Positions 17,956 through 26,080 of a stretch of 64,000 nt of DNA are shown here, piece after piece. The DNA comes from Xanthocytophaga flava (lineage in GTDB: Bacteria > Bacteroidota > Bacteroidia > Cytophagales > 172606-1): positions 412,997 to 476,996 of the forward strand of contig JASJOS010000006.1 of NCBI GenBank assembly GCA_030068525.1, written 5' to 3'. The position numbers were made by a program, and so were the translations under genes. Every line of letters starts with the position of its first letter. Position 1 is the first letter of the stretch. The notes under the pieces were generated by a model, which saw nothing but the letters and a program-made list of their open reading frames with translations, was not told where the DNA came from and searched no databases.

Positions 17956-18111
17956 ATGAGAAATTTATTGTATATTGTTGCCGTCATTTTATTGATTGGA
18001 TGGCTTTTGGGATTTTTTGCATTTAGCCTGGGTGGATTAATCCATATTCTATTAGTAATAGCTGTAATCGCATTGATTCTGGCGGTTATTAGAGGTGCTG
18101 CCAGTGTGTAG
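17956..18111 (+). CDS. lmo0937-family small membrane protein (51 aa)
   Basis: The ATG at 17956 opens 51 codons that encode two hydrophobic helices (about residues 4-26 and 30-46). They are separated by a SLGGLIHI turn, and the protein ends with IRGAASV. The GG-x-IHILLVIAVIAL core is the signature of the lmo0937/DUF5670 family. Members are tiny inner-membrane proteins widely found with stress genes and of unknown function. The gene has its own upstream element (repeat plus TGGCATG) and a strong terminator about 90 bp downstream, so it is a single-gene unit. Confidence 0.85.
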   Translation: MRNLLYIVAVILLIGWLLGFFAFSLGGLIHILLVIAVIALILAVIRGAASV

Positions 18112-18203
18112 CTGAGGTATATTTGTATTGAATCTTTTGGAATTACATATAAGGAAGATGTGAGAATTGAATGGAGTAACAGTAAGAAAATCTTTCTTTT
18201 GGC

Positions 18204-18236
18204 AAACAGCTTATATCACATAAGCTGTTTTTTGTT
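18204..18236 (+). terminator. Intrinsic terminator
   Basis: An 11-bp perfect stem (AAACAGCTTAT at 18204-18214, complement at 18220-18230) with a 5-nt loop is followed by a T-rich tract. It ends the lmo0937-like transcript and isolates the following regulator gene. Confidence 0.85.
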
Positions 18237-18326
18237 TTTAGAAATATAATACGTTGTTGGGCTTTTTAGAAAAGTTTGCTGAGCAAATAGTATACTTGCA
18301 GGCTTTTACTGAAATAAAGCTGTTGA

Positions 18327-19676
18327 ATGACAAAGCCATCCCTATTAATTATTGATGATGAAGTAAAGCTGAGATCGTTATTGACACGTATTCTTGAGCT
18401 TGAAGGATATACTATCTGGCAAGTATCTACTGTACGCCAGGGTTTACAAGAACTGGAAAAACACACAGATGTTTTACTGATTTTAACTGATGTTCGATTA
18501 CCTGATGGGGATGGAATAGATCTGTTACAAAAAGTAAAATCAAAATACCCAGATATAGAAGTTATTGTAATGACTGCCTATGGTACCATTTCTGACGGAG
18601 TGAAGGCCATGAAACTAGGTGCGTTTGATTATATCACAAAAGGTGATCAGGATGAACAAATGCTTCTCACCATAGAAAAGGCTGTGGAAAAGGCTCAACT
18701 TAGAAAAAAAGTCTCAGAGTTGGAGAGTAAGGTGAATACGCAAAGTGGTTTTGATACCATTATTGGCAATGCACCTGCTATAGCTAATGCAATTAATATG
18801 GCCAGAAGGGTCGCTACAGCTGATACTTCTGTTTTATTGGAGGGTGAAACAGGAACAGGAAAAGAATTATTTGCACAGGCCATTCATCAAGCTAGCACAC
18901 GAAAGGGAAAACCCTTTGTAGCTGTAAATTGTAGTGCTTTTCCCAAAGATTTGTTGGAGTCCGAGATGTTTGGCTACCGGAAAGGAGCATTTAGTGGGGC
19001 TGTATCTGATAAAAAAGGTTTATTTGAAGAAGCAGATACTGGAACTTTATTTCTGGATGAAATTGGAGAAATGCATACAGATTTACAGTCTAAACTTTTG
19101 CGGGTACTGGAAACACAGACATTTACCAAATTAGGCGATACCAAACCTACTAAAGTGAATGTTCGGATTGTGGCTGCAACAAATCGTGATCTCAATAAAG
19201 AAGCAGAAAAAGATCATTTTCGTTTGGATTTATATTATCGGTTATCGGTCTTTAAAATCCAGATTCCAGCTTTACGTGAACGCAAGGAGGATATACCCGC
19301 TCTAGCTTTGCATTTTTGTCAGTATTATGCTTTAAAAACTAATAAAAGAATCGATTCCTTGGCCCCTGAATTTATCAAACAATTGCTGGAATACAGTTGG
19401 AAAGGAAATATACGTGAATTAAAAAACATTATTGAACGAGCTGTTATTCTTTGTGACTCTGACCAACTTACAGAAGATCTGTTACCTATTGAAATTCTGT
19501 CTGCTAAAATAGATAAAGCTATCAACCATTTTGAAACATCTATTTCTGCAATTGAGAAGATCCATATACAGAAAATTTTGTCCTTAACAGGAGGTAATAA
19601 ACCGGAAGCAGCCAATTTACTCGGTATAGGTCTTACTACACTTTACCGAAAGATGCACGAATATGGTTTAGAATAA
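18327..19676 (+). CDS. NtrC-type sigma-54-dependent response regulator, probable Kdp regulator
   Basis: This 449-residue protein has a receiver (residues 1-120; Asp55 in LTDVRLPDGDG, Lys105 followed by Gly rather than Pro). The AAA+ domain (about 140-370) has Walker A GETGTGKE and Walker B TLFLDEIGEM. A Fis-type HTH closes the protein (NKPEAANLLGIGLTTLYRK). The sigma-54 loop reads GAFSGA, a Thr-to-Ser variant. It directly precedes the kdp genes. No OmpR-type KdpE occurs in this window, so I infer that this protein replaces KdpE. An inverted repeat and a sigma-54-like promoter lie between it and kdp. Domain calls are secure; the target is inference. Confidence 0.93.
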   Translation: MTKPSLLIIDDEVKLRSLLTRILELEGYTIWQVSTVRQGLQELEKHTDVLLILTDVRLPDGDGIDLLQKVKSKYPDIEVIVMTAYGTISDGVKAMKLGAFDYITKGDQDEQMLLTIEKAVEKAQLRKKVSELESKVNTQSGFDTIIGNAPAIANAINMARRVATADTSVLLEGETGTGKELFAQAIHQASTRKGKPFVAVNCSAFPKDLLESEMFGYRKGAFSGAVSDKKGLFEEADTGTLFLDEIGEMHTDLQSKLLRVLETQTFTKLGDTKPTKVNVRIVAATNRDLNKEAEKDHFRLDLYYRLSVFKIQIPALRERKEDIPALALHFCQYYALKTNKRIDSLAPEFIKQLLEYSWKGNIRELKNIIERAVILCDSDQLTEDLLPIEILSAKIDKAINHFETSISAIEKIHIQKILSLTGGNKPEAANLLGIGLTTLYRKMHEYGLE

Positions 19677-19695
19677 CTAAACTACTTTTCTTAAG

Positions 19696-19730
19696 AAAGC
19701 CCTGTAGATTGCTAGTATCTACAGGGCTTT
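19696..19730 (+). terminator. Intrinsic terminator before kdp region
   Basis: The 14-bp perfect arms AAAGCCCTGTAGAT (19696-19709) and 19717-19730 have a 7-nt loop and end in TTT. It separates the activator transcript from the kdp transcript, so kdp needs its own promoter. Confidence 0.85.
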
Positions 19731-19775
19731 CATATTTTAAATAATCTTGATGAAATTCAATTTTAATAAACTCAT

Positions 19776-19814
19776 TTTTTCATTTTGAAAAAATCTCATT
19801 TTCAAAATGAAAAA
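19776..19814. promoter_or_regulatory. 14-bp inverted repeat, candidate activator-binding site for kdp
   Basis: TTTTTCATTTTGAA (19776-19789) and its exact complement (19801-19814) are spaced by 11 bp, so the arm centres are 25 bp apart. The dyad centre is about 130 bp upstream of the start expected from the sigma-54-like box at 19900, a typical distance for an NtrC-type enhancer site. Confidence 0.5.
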
Positions 19815-19899
19815 GTTAAAGCTCTTTAATTATTTCCTGTTTGTGGTAAGTGATTGATTTTTAGAAAGTTGTTGTTTATGTCTAATCCTTTTAGATAGA

Positions 19900-19916
19900 T
19901 GGCATTTCATTTGGCA
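19900..19916 (+). promoter_or_regulatory. Candidate sigma-54 promoter of the kdp operon
   Basis: TGGCATTTCATTTGGCA has a -24 box TGGCAT and, at exact sigma-54 spacing, TTGG in place of TTGC. An overlapping second TGGCAT starts at 19912. It lies 60 bp before the first small ORF of the kdp region. The single -12 mismatch lowers certainty. Confidence 0.45.
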
Positions 19917-19975
19917 TTAGTGAGGAAACGATTCGATAAAACCAAATCGAAATTAACTCTTAACAATACTCTTTT

Positions 19976-20098
19976 ATGTCGCTTCCAATTCTGCTTTTCA
20001 TTGTCTTTTTGCTTTGCTTGATAGGATTCTTCTTGTCCTATAATTTATCAAAGAAGAAGACTTCAAAAGTTTCTGTTTCTAAAAATTATAAATCATAA
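19976..20098 (+). CDS. Small membrane protein upstream of kdpF (40 aa)
   Basis: The ATG at 19976 opens 40 codons. One hydrophobic helix (SLPILLFIVFLLCLIGFFL) is followed by a basic tail ending KKKTSKVSVSKNYKS. It is the first ORF after the candidate sigma-54 promoter and is followed 12 bp later by another tiny ORF and then kdpF. It does not resemble known Kdp subunits. Single-span peptides like this often stabilise or regulate a larger membrane complex, which is only a suggestion here. Confidence 0.6.
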   Translation: MSLPILLFIVFLLCLIGFFLSYNLSKKKTSKVSVSKNYKS

Positions 20099-20110
20099 TC
20101 GGTTACTACT

Positions 20111-20206
20111 ATGTCTGATGTTCTGATAATCATTCTACTTGTTCTTGCTGGTCTGATCTGCTTCTGGCTATTCTTTAAATCTGTTGACTTTTTTGAAAAT
20201 GTTTAA
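20111..20206 (+). CDS. Small membrane protein upstream of kdpF (31 aa)
   Basis: These 31 codons begin with ATG and give MSDVLIIILLVLAGLICFW followed by LFFKSVDFFENV. There is one membrane span and a short aromatic, acidic end. It is 21 bp before kdpF and 12 bp after the 40-residue ORF, in line with an operon. I do not recognise a family; it is not KdpF, which is the next ORF. Its reality rests on position, start codon and a hydrophobic profile matching its neighbours. Confidence 0.55.
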   Translation: MSDVLIIILLVLAGLICFWLFFKSVDFFENV

Positions 20207-20227
20207 TCTGTCAACCCTCTCTACTTT

Positions 20228-20305
20228 ATGATTGCCTTACTAATTATTTCTATTGTGGTTTTTGGGTATCTGTGTTATGTACTCATCAAGCCTGAAAAAT
20301 TCTGA
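20228..20305 (+). CDS. kdpF: Potassium-transporting ATPase small subunit KdpF
   Basis: A 25-residue single-span peptide, MIALLIISIVVFGYLCYVLI followed by KPEKF. The KPEKF end after an aromatic-rich helix is the KdpF signature, and its position 37 bp before kdpA is the usual one. KdpF stabilises the KdpABC complex in the inner membrane. It is too short for most gene finders and easy to miss. Confidence 0.85.
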   Translation: MIALLIISIVVFGYLCYVLIKPEKF

Positions 20306-20342
20306 GAATATTTGTTTACGCTTATAAAATTTATACTATTCT

Positions 20343-22055
20343 ATGATAAATGAATTGGCAGGAGTTGTAGTCATTTTCGCTGTTATTATTCTGACAGGCT
20401 ACATCCTGGGTAAATATATAGCCAAAGTTTATGCAGGAGAGAAGTCTCTGCTGGACTTTATGTCACCACTGGAGAATGTATTTTACCGTCTGTCGGGTAT
20501 TGATCCAATACGGGAAATGACATTGAAGCAAAACCTGTTTGCTTTACTATCAATTAATCTTGTTTGGTTTTTGTTGGGTATGCTGGTATTGATGACACAA
20601 GCTTGGTTACCTCTTAATCCGGATGGTATCCCGAATATGTCTCCTCATTTGGCTTTTAATACTACTATCAGTTTTATCGTAAACTGCAATCTACAACACT
20701 ATTATGGCGAGTCAGGGGTATCATACTTTTCACAGTTGTTTGTTCTGACGTTTTTTCAGTTTGTTTCTGCTGCGACCGGTATGGCTGCTTTTGCCATTCT
20801 CATCAATGGGCTACGTGATCGGACAACAAGTGATCTGGGGAATTTCTGGAATTTCTTTATAAAAAGCATTACTCGTATCCTGTTGCCTATTTGTGTTGTG
20901 CTGGCTATTGTCTTTGTGATTAATGGTATGCCTGCCACATATGAAGGAAAGGAAACCATTCATACACTAGAAGGAGCCACTTTACCTGTGTATAGAGGAC
21001 CTGTAGCTGCTATGCTACCCATCAAACACCTGGGAACTAATGGAGGTGGTTACTTTGGAGCAAACTCAGCCCATCCATTGGAAAACCCAAACTATTTTAC
21101 CAACTCTGTTGAGTTGATTGCACAAATGATCATCCCTGTGGCATTGGTATTTGCCCTGGGTTTTTACCTAAAAAGACGAAAACTTTCCTGGATGATATTT
21201 GGTGTGATGACGGTTGGCTTCCTGGCACTGGCCATTCCAACTATGATTGCAGAAACACAAGGCAACCCTGCTATTGCAGGTATGGGAATTGACCAGTCTC
21301 ATGGTAATATGGAGGGAAAAGAAGTGCGCTTTGGTCCGGTTATTTCCGGATTCTGGTCTATCGCAACAACCGTAATTTCAACCGGATCAGTAAATGGTAT
21401 GCAGGATAGCTTAACCCCACTTTCTGGTCTAAATGCATTGCTAGCTATGATGATTAATGCTTTTTATGGTGGAGTAGGTGTAGGCTTCGAAAACTTCTTT
21501 ATATACCTGATTATCGCAGTATTTATATCTGGTCTGATGGTTGGACGTACTCCTGAAATGCTTGGGAAGAAGATTGACGCACGGGAAGTAAAGATTGCTA
21601 TGATCGTAGCTTTGTTATCTCCATTTCTGATTCTGGTTGGTACAGCTATGACAGCTTGGTTTGCGGCAAATAATGCAGCCTTAGTAGGATATGGTGGCAA
21701 AGAATCCTGGTTGTACAATCCTGGCTTCCACGGATTTTCGGATATACTCTATGAATTTACATCCTCTAATGCCAATAATGGATCTGGTTTTGAAAGTCTG
21801 GGTGACAATACTCCCTGGTGGAATATTACTACTGGTTTTGTCCTGATCTTGGGGCGCTATATACCATTGATCGGGCCTGTAGTTATAGGAGGATTGATGG
21901 CTCGCAAGAAATTTATTCCAGAATCATCAGGTACTTTACGTATTGACACAGTAACCTTTGGTGTAATGATCATGGCTGTTGCAGTGGTGATTACAGCACT
22001 TTCATTCTTTCCCGCACTGGCATTAGGACCTTTAGCAGAGTATTTCTCAATGTAA
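20343..22055 (+). CDS. kdpA: Potassium-transporting ATPase subunit KdpA
   Basis: This 570-residue polytopic membrane protein is full length for KdpA, the K+-binding and translocating subunit related to Trk/Ktr channels. Its four selectivity-filter loops can be seen, including LGTNGGGYFGANSAHPLENP (loop 2) and SSNANNGSGF. Loop 1 reads FIVNCNLQHYYGESG rather than the enterobacterial TNTNWQ form; the change to Cys-Asn-Leu is notable. It is followed 62 bp later by kdpB. The high-affinity Kdp pump is expressed when external K+ is very low or osmotic stress is high. Confidence 0.97.
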   Translation: MINELAGVVVIFAVIILTGYILGKYIAKVYAGEKSLLDFMSPLENVFYRLSGIDPIREMTLKQNLFALLSINLVWFLLGMLVLMTQAWLPLNPDGIPNMSPHLAFNTTISFIVNCNLQHYYGESGVSYFSQLFVLTFFQFVSAATGMAAFAILINGLRDRTTSDLGNFWNFFIKSITRILLPICVVLAIVFVINGMPATYEGKETIHTLEGATLPVYRGPVAAMLPIKHLGTNGGGYFGANSAHPLENPNYFTNSVELIAQMIIPVALVFALGFYLKRRKLSWMIFGVMTVGFLALAIPTMIAETQGNPAIAGMGIDQSHGNMEGKEVRFGPVISGFWSIATTVISTGSVNGMQDSLTPLSGLNALLAMMINAFYGGVGVGFENFFIYLIIAVFISGLMVGRTPEMLGKKIDAREVKIAMIVALLSPFLILVGTAMTAWFAANNAALVGYGGKESWLYNPGFHGFSDILYEFTSSNANNGSGFESLGDNTPWWNITTGFVLILGRYIPLIGPVVIGGLMARKKFIPESSGTLRIDTVTFGVMIMAVAVVITALSFFPALALGPLAEYFSM

Positions 22056-22117
22056 TTGATTTTGTGAGAAATATATAACATATGTTCTGTTTGTAACTTA
22101 TTGTTTATCAACAAAAA

Positions 22118-24190
22118 ATGGCAACTAAAAATAAATCCGGATTATTCCGGAAAGAATTTATGGCAGATGCATTGAAAGAATCATTTGTCAAACTCAATCC
22201 TGTTACAATGATTAAGAATCCAGTCATGTTTACTGTAGAAATTGGAACAGTAATTATGCTGGCTGTGTGCCTCAATATTCTATTGACAGGTAAGGTAAGC
22301 CAGGGATCTCTGGGATATAATCTGAGTATCTTTGTTATTCTTTTACTTACACTCTTGTTTGCCAACTTTGCAGAGGCATTAGCCGAAGCAAGAGGCAAGG
22401 CTCAGGCAGAATCCTTACGAAAAACCCGTTCAGAAACCCCGGCTAAGCGTGTCCTTTTGGTTGGAGACATTAAACTGAATGAAATTCAGGTAGTGAGTTC
22501 TTCTCAGCTTAAGAAAGGAGATATATTTGTATGTGATGCTGGAGATGTAATTCCTGCTGATGGTGAAATCATAGAAGGATTAGCTACGATTGATGAATCA
22601 GCTATTACAGGTGAATCCGCACCTGTAATTCGGGAAGCAGGTGGAGACCGTTCAAGTGTAACAGGCGGTACACTGGTGTTATCTGATCATATCAAGGTGA
22701 AGGTAACAACTCAACCCGGTGAAAGCTTTCTGGATAAAATGATCGCGTTAGTAGAAGGTGCAAGCCGCCAGAAAACTCCTAATGAGATTGCACTTACTAT
22801 TCTGCTGGTTGGTTTTACACTTACCTTTTTACTGGTAACAGTTACACTCAAACCGTTTGCTGATTATGCACAGACTCCTATCACCATTGCTGCATTGGTA
22901 TCTTTGTTTGTATGTCTGATTCCAACTACCATTGGAGGACTATTATCTGCTATTGGGATTGCTGGTATGGACCGAGCTTTACAGGCCAATGTAATTACCA
23001 AGTCAGGACGGGCTGTAGAAACAGCCGGAGATATTGACACATTGCTTTTGGATAAAACGGGTACTATCACCATTGGTAATCGTAAAGCGACAAATTTTTA
23101 TCCTGCAACCGGAATTGACAAGAAGTTGTTCATTGAACATTGTATGCTGAGTTCACTGGCAGATGAAACACCAGAGGGAAAATCAATTGTTGACTTGGCT
23201 GGTACTAGTTTAAATGGATCTACATCTGGTAAAAAAGAGCTACCGCAGGGTAGTATATTGATTAAATTTACCGCAGAAACCCGTTCCAGTGGTGTAGATC
23301 TGCCTGATGGACGCAAAATTAGAAAAGGTGCTTTTGATGCCATTAAACGAATGGCATTACAGAGTGGAAATACTTTTCCATTAGAGACAGAAAATACGGT
23401 AAGAGATATTGCTGCTAATGGTGGAACTCCTTTAGTCGTTGCAGAAAATAATATGGTGATGGGGGTGATTGAATTGCAGGATATCATCAAACCAGGGATC
23501 CAGGAAAGATTTCAGCGTTTGCGCAAAATGGGAGTGAAGACTGTTATGGTCACTGGTGATAACCCGTTAACAGCTAAATATATTGCAGAGAAAGCTGGGG
23601 TAGATGATTTTATTGCCGAAGCTACTCCAGAACAAAAGTTAAGTTATATCCGTAAAGAACAAACTGGTGGTAAGCTTGTCGCTATGATGGGTGACGGTAC
23701 CAATGATGCACCTGCTTTGGCTCAGGCAGATGTGGGGGTTGCTATGAACTCAGGTACACAGGCTGCAAAAGAAGCGGGTAACATGGTCGATCTAGACAAT
23801 GATCCAACCAAACTTATTGAGATTGTTGAGATTGGTAAGCAACTACTTATCACTCGTGGTACACTCACTACCTTTTCTATTGCCAACGATGTGGCTAAAT
23901 ACTTTGCCATCGTACCCGCTTTGTTTATGGGATCGATTCCTGCTTTACAGGCCTTGAATATCATGCATTTGACAAGTCCTCAATCAGCTATTCTGGCAGC
24001 TGTGATCTTTAATGCTATCATTATCCCTTTTCTGATTCCTTTGGCATTACGAGGTGTAGAATATAAACCAATCGGAGCCAGTGCATTGTTGCGTAGAAAC
24101 TTGCTGGTTTATGGGTTAGGAGGTGTTATCGTCCCTTTTATAGGGATTAAAATTATAGATGTAGTGATTACACTATTGGGAATGGCTTAA
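22118..24190 (+). CDS. kdpB: Potassium-transporting P-type ATPase subunit KdpB
   Basis: This 690-residue P-type ATPase is the energising subunit of Kdp. The actuator motif TGES is at AITGESAPV, the phosphorylated Asp is in [11 protein letters not shown], and the nucleotide domain has KGAFDAI. The hinge motif [19 protein letters not shown] is intact. The regulatory Ser of the TGES loop, known from the E. coli enzyme to be phosphorylated for inhibition, has its equivalent here. Length and motif order are normal. It lies between kdpA and kdpC in the standard operon order. Confidence 0.98.
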   Translation: MATKNKSGLFRKEFMADALKESFVKLNPVTMIKNPVMFTVEIGTVIMLAVCLNILLTGKVSQGSLGYNLSIFVILLLTLLFANFAEALAEARGKAQAESLRKTRSETPAKRVLLVGDIKLNEIQVVSSSQLKKGDIFVCDAGDVIPADGEIIEGLATIDESAITGESAPVIREAGGDRSSVTGGTLVLSDHIKVKVTTQPGESFLDKMIALVEGASRQKTPNEIALTILLVGFTLTFLLVTVTLKPFADYAQTPITIAALVSLFVCLIPTTIGGLLSAIGIAGMDRALQANVITKSGRAVETAGDIDTLLLDKTGTITIGNRKATNFYPATGIDKKLFIEHCMLSSLADETPEGKSIVDLAGTSLNGSTSGKKELPQGSILIKFTAETRSSGVDLPDGRKIRKGAFDAIKRMALQSGNTFPLETENTVRDIAANGGTPLVVAENNMVMGVIELQDIIKPGIQERFQRLRKMGVKTVMVTGDNPLTAKYIAEKAGVDDFIAEATPEQKLSYIRKEQTGGKLVAMMGDGTNDAPALAQADVGVAMNSGTQAAKEAGNMVDLDNDPTKLIEIVEIGKQLLITRGTLTTFSIANDVAKYFAIVPALFMGSIPALQALNIMHLTSPQSAILAAVIFNAIIIPFLIPLALRGVEYKPIGASALLRRNLLVYGLGGVIVPFIGIKIIDVVITLLGMA

Positions 24191-24267
24191 AGAGATTTTT
24201 CAGATTGGTAGACACATTAACACTGATCTGAACTCCCACTATTTTACTTACTTAATGAACTTTGTAT

Positions 24268-24837
24268 ATGTTATTGTATTTTAAACAATCCGTCATAATT
24301 ACGTTAGTATTGTTTGTGTTTTTGGGTGGTATATATCCTTTATTTGTTGTAGGAATTGCCAGAGTCTTTGGCCCAAATGGGGGTAAAGGAGAAATCATCA
24401 AACGAGGAGAGAAAATTGTAGGGTTTGCAAATGTAGCGCAACCCTTTACCTCTGACAAATATTTCAATTCGCGTCCTTCTGCTTTCAACTTTGATGCAAC
24501 AAATGGCTCTTATGGCTCCAATGCTGGTCCATCTAATCCGGATTACCTGGCAACTGTTCAATCGAGAATAGATACTTTTCTGGTACATAATCATGGAGTT
24601 AAAAAATCTGATATTCCATCTGAATTAGTTACAGCTTCTGGTAGTGGACTTGATCCTCATCTATCTCCTGAAGCCGCTTATGTTCAGATTGCACGTATTG
24701 CTCAGGTCCGTAAGCTTTCACAGGACAAAGTCAAAGCATTGGTTGACGAACAAATGGAAGACCGTTTTTTAGGTATCTTTGGTCCTAGTCAGGTAAATGT
24801 CCTGAAGCTGAATCTCGCTTTGGATAACCTTAAATAA
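24268..24837 (+). CDS. kdpC: Potassium-transporting ATPase subunit KdpC
   Basis: This 189-residue protein is counted from the ATG at 24268; a TTG six bases upstream is possible but unnecessary. One N-terminal membrane span (VIITLVLFVFLGGIYPLFVVGIA) is followed by a periplasmic domain with the family motifs FNSRPSAFNFDATNGSYGSNAGPSNPD and SGLDPHLSPEAAYVQIARIA. KdpC joins KdpB to KdpA and raises ATP affinity. It is 77 bp after kdpB. Assignment is secure. Confidence 0.97.
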   Translation: MLLYFKQSVIITLVLFVFLGGIYPLFVVGIARVFGPNGGKGEIIKRGEKIVGFANVAQPFTSDKYFNSRPSAFNFDATNGSYGSNAGPSNPDYLATVQSRIDTFLVHNHGVKKSDIPSELVTASGSGLDPHLSPEAAYVQIARIAQVRKLSQDKVKALVDEQMEDRFLGIFGPSQVNVLKLNLALDNLK

Positions 24838-24883
24838 TTTCTTATTCAGTTTAATTTTCTTACTTAAATAAAAACCAGTACAA

Positions 24884-25993
24884 ATGAAAAAATGGATTGT
24901 GGCAGCTTGTTTGACTGCTTCAGTGGTTCTTGCTCAGGGACAAACTGTATTGATTACAGATAGTATTGAAATTGCTAAGCCTAAGTTGACATTTAGTGCT
25001 TTTGCAGACATTTATTATCTATATGATTTTAACCAACCTGAAAACCATGAACGTCCAGGCTTTGTATATGCACATAGCCGACATAATGAGTTTGCTCTCA
25101 ATAATGCGGTTATAGGGGCTGCCTATACTTCTGACGTCGTAAGGGGAAATCTCGGATTACATACTGGAACCTATGTACAGCGAAATTATGCTGCTGAAAC
25201 AATAAATGGTTCAGAAGTACTTAAGTATATTTACCAGGCTAATGTTGGTGTTCGTTTAGCCAAAGGGCTGTGGCTGGATGCAGGGATCTTACCTTCACAC
25301 ATTGGATATGAGTCGGCATTATCTATTGATAATCCAACACTCACACGATCACTAATGGCTGATAATACACCTTATTACGAAACAGGAGCAAAGTTAACTT
25401 GGGATATCAGTGATAAACTGACCATTTCCGGACTAGTTCTGAATGGATGGCAGCGAATTGTTGAAACAGATCAGAATAAAGCCTTAGGTACACAGATTCA
25501 GTATAAACCTACTAAAGGCGTCTTATTGAATTCCAGTACGTTCTTTGGAAAAGAAGGGACCTATCGTTATTATCATAACTTCTATACCGTTCTTGATCTG
25601 ATCGAAAAAGTTACCATTATTGCCGCTTTTGACATTGGCTGGCAGCAGCAACTAGATATAACTGGTAAAAAAGATGGCACCAAAACATGGTGGAATCCCA
25701 ATCTGATGGTCAGATATAAGCCAACAGATAAAGTAGCCATAGCTGGAAGAGTAGAATATTATAATGACCCTAATAACATTATCATTGCACCTACAGCTCT
25801 ACCTGATGAAACATTTGTGACCGGTTTTAAAACATTTAGTCCCTCATTGAATCTGGATTATTTCCCAATTGAAAGCGTAGCCTTACGTATTGAAGGACGA
25901 TTATACTCTGCCTCAAATGCTGTGTTTATGAAAGACAATCAGACTAAAAAGACAGATGGTATAATTACAACCTCTATGGCATTTAAGTTTTAG
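24884..25993 (+). CDS. Outer-membrane beta-barrel porin of BBP2 type in the kdp operon
   Basis: This 369-residue protein begins with a signal peptide (MKKWIVAACLTASVVLAQGQ). It continues as alternating aromatic/polar strands typical of a beta-barrel, including FSAFADIYYLYDFNQPEN, NNAVIGAAYTSDVVRGNLGLHTGTY and NLDYFPIESVALRIEGRLY. This pattern fits the BBP2 (putative porin) family. It lies 46 bp after kdpC and before kdpD, so it is probably co-expressed with the K+ pump and could let K+ cross the outer membrane when it is scarce (inference). A hairpin separates it from kdpD. Confidence 0.85.
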   Translation: MKKWIVAACLTASVVLAQGQTVLITDSIEIAKPKLTFSAFADIYYLYDFNQPENHERPGFVYAHSRHNEFALNNAVIGAAYTSDVVRGNLGLHTGTYVQRNYAAETINGSEVLKYIYQANVGVRLAKGLWLDAGILPSHIGYESALSIDNPTLTRSLMADNTPYYETGAKLTWDISDKLTISGLVLNGWQRIVETDQNKALGTQIQYKPTKGVLLNSSTFFGKEGTYRYYHNFYTVLDLIEKVTIIAAFDIGWQQQLDITGKKDGTKTWWNPNLMVRYKPTDKVAIAGRVEYYNDPNNIIIAPTALPDETFVTGFKTFSPSLNLDYFPIESVALRIEGRLYSASNAVFMKDNQTKKTDGIITTSMAFKF

Positions 25994-26009
25994 GTTTACC
26001 AAAAAGAAT

Positions 26010-26043
26010 AAAGTCAGAGGAGATACAATCCTCCTTTGACTTT
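26010..26043 (+). terminator. Hairpin between porin and kdpD, possible attenuator
   Basis: AAAGTCAGAGGAG (26010-26022) pairs with 26031-26043 over 13 bp with one G-U pair, and an 8-nt loop. The T tract is short, so read-through into kdpD is plausible. Confidence 0.6.
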
Positions 26044-26080
26044 GTATATTCATTCTATAGTATAAATTACGCTATTCATC

